Positions 5,597-6,124 of a stretch of DNA of 6,124 bases are shown one piece after another; position 1 is the stretch's first letter, and every line of letters starts with the position of its first letter. The DNA lies in NCBI GenBank assembly GCA_007127575.1, contig SKZC01000129.1, positions 1 to 6,124 of the forward strand, in the 5' to 3' direction. Position numbers and translations under genes: made by a program. Under the pieces are notes generated by a model, which ran no database searches, was not told the origin of the DNA, and worked only from the letters and a program-made list of their open reading frames with translations. The stretch comes from Gemmatimonadota bacterium. GTDB taxonomy: Bacteria; Gemmatimonadota; Gemmatimonadetes; Longimicrobiales; Gaopeijiaceae.

Positions 5597-6124
5597 TGAA
5601 CCCTCAGTATGGAAAGCCGGAGGACCGCGGCGGGAGTTCCCCCGCCCGGAGCTCTCAACTCCAAGACCTGGGGCCCGGCACCAGCCAGGTCGAAGTACGC
5701 TGCGGTTCCCGCCCGTAGTGAACTCACAGTAGATACGAATTCACCGAAGGAAAGGGTCCGAGGCTCCAGTGGGAACGACTGGGAGAAGTTGGAGGGGAAG
5801 TCCTCGTTCATCCCGTGAAACACGTCCCGTGCGTTCCACGAGGGAATGGTGAGCTCCACTCTCTCCGGATCCACTCCGGTCCACCCGTCCGCCGCCAGCG
5901 CCAGAGTCCAGTCCGCCAGCATCTCGGCGAGGCTCCTCCCGGTCCGGGCCTGCAGGTTTTCCACCCCACTCCGGTGAGGCTCCTGGTTCAACTGCGAGTA
6001 GAACTCGGCGTCGTGGGTCGCGAAATGGTCGGATGCCCAGCGCGTCAGGAGCCAGGCGGTGCCATAGAAGACCGCATTCGGGTCGAGATCATGGTTCGCC
6101 AGAGGGCTCAACGACTCCGGCGAG
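5593..6124 (-). CDS. C-terminal part of a large secreted protein, possibly M30-peptidase-like (partial, 5' end beyond window)
   Basis: About 176 codons are visible and the frame is open through the right edge, so the true start lies outside; the TTG at 6111 is internal. The first visible stretch is helical, with YGTAWLLTRWASDHF, then a segment ending in GVENLQARTGRSLAEMLADW. This arrangement (a helix with W-L-x-R-W, then an N-L-x-x-x-TG-x-x-x-x-E-x-L-x-D-W motif) is what I associate with the region after the zinc site in M30 (hyicolysin)-like peptidases of bacterial secreted proteins. The end of the protein (about 5593-5730) reads like a small beta-sandwich of the pre-peptidase C-terminal kind: AAYFDLAGAG, then VLELRAPGG. 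The catalytic motif is not in the window, so the peptidase call is an inference. That a coding region is present is much surer than its identity. It is the most upstream visible gene of the overlapping operon. Confidence 0.7.
   Translation of the reverse strand, partial: SPESLSPLANHDLDPNAVFYGTAWLLTRWASDHFATHDAEFYSQLNQEPHRSGVENLQARTGRSLAEMLADWTLALAADGWTGVDPERVELTIPSWNARDVFHGMNEDFPSNFSQSFPLEPRTLSFGEFVSTVSSLRAGTAAYFDLAGAGPQVLELRAPGGGTPAAVLRLSILRVQ

Noticed and set aside
1..6124. CRISPR array, transposon ends, tRNA or rRNA
   Set aside because: I found no regularly spaced repeats, transposase-like frames, terminal inverted repeats or RNA gene sequence; almost all of the window is accounted for by minus-strand coding sequence.

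Overview
The window is GC-rich bacterial DNA. Every gene I can support lies on the minus strand, so transcription runs from high to low coordinates. Six genes are visible: four complete and two cut by the window edges. All six look exported. Three carry lipoprotein-type signal sequences, two carry secretory signal peptides, and the sixth lacks its N terminus but has an extracellular-type C terminus. The mix of Ig-like lipoproteins with leishmanolysin-type peptidases, an S9 peptidase and a small outer-membrane-barrel-like protein implies a diderm bacterium. The style resembles Gemmatimonadota, but that placement is inference from recalled protein style; there is no marker gene here.

Layout in transcription order. 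(1) 6124-5593 is the C-terminal part of a large secreted protein, possibly M30-peptidase-like. (2) 5596-5039 is a small lipoprotein of unknown function that seems to contain two related beta-rich units. (3) 5042-4464 is a small, probably outer-membrane, beta-barrel protein. (4) 4467-2902 is a lipoprotein with two tandem Big_1-like Ig domains and a leishmanolysin-type (M8-like) zinc metallopeptidase domain. These four genes are joined by three consecutive 4-base stop/start overlaps (ATGA, GTGA, TTGA) and are almost certainly one operon.

A 168-base gap follows. It holds a possible terminator hairpin, an AT-rich possible -10 element, a small hairpin and a strong Shine-Dalgarno. Then come (5) 2733-532, an exported S9-family serine peptidase with an intact Ser-Asp-His triad, and (6) 548-1, which overlaps it by 17 bases. 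Gene 6 is the start of a second Ig-like lipoprotein (Big_2 type) whose last visible residues align without gaps to the beginning of the metallopeptidase domain in gene 4.

Taken together, this reads as an envelope-located protein- and peptide-degrading cluster: two related metallopeptidases, a serine peptidase, a possible third metallopeptidase, and two small envelope proteins of unknown role. I see no mobile element, CRISPR array, tRNA or rRNA. The most interesting points are the paired metallopeptidases with different Ig modules, the chain of 4-base overlaps with three different start codons, and the two unassigned envelope proteins inside the operon.
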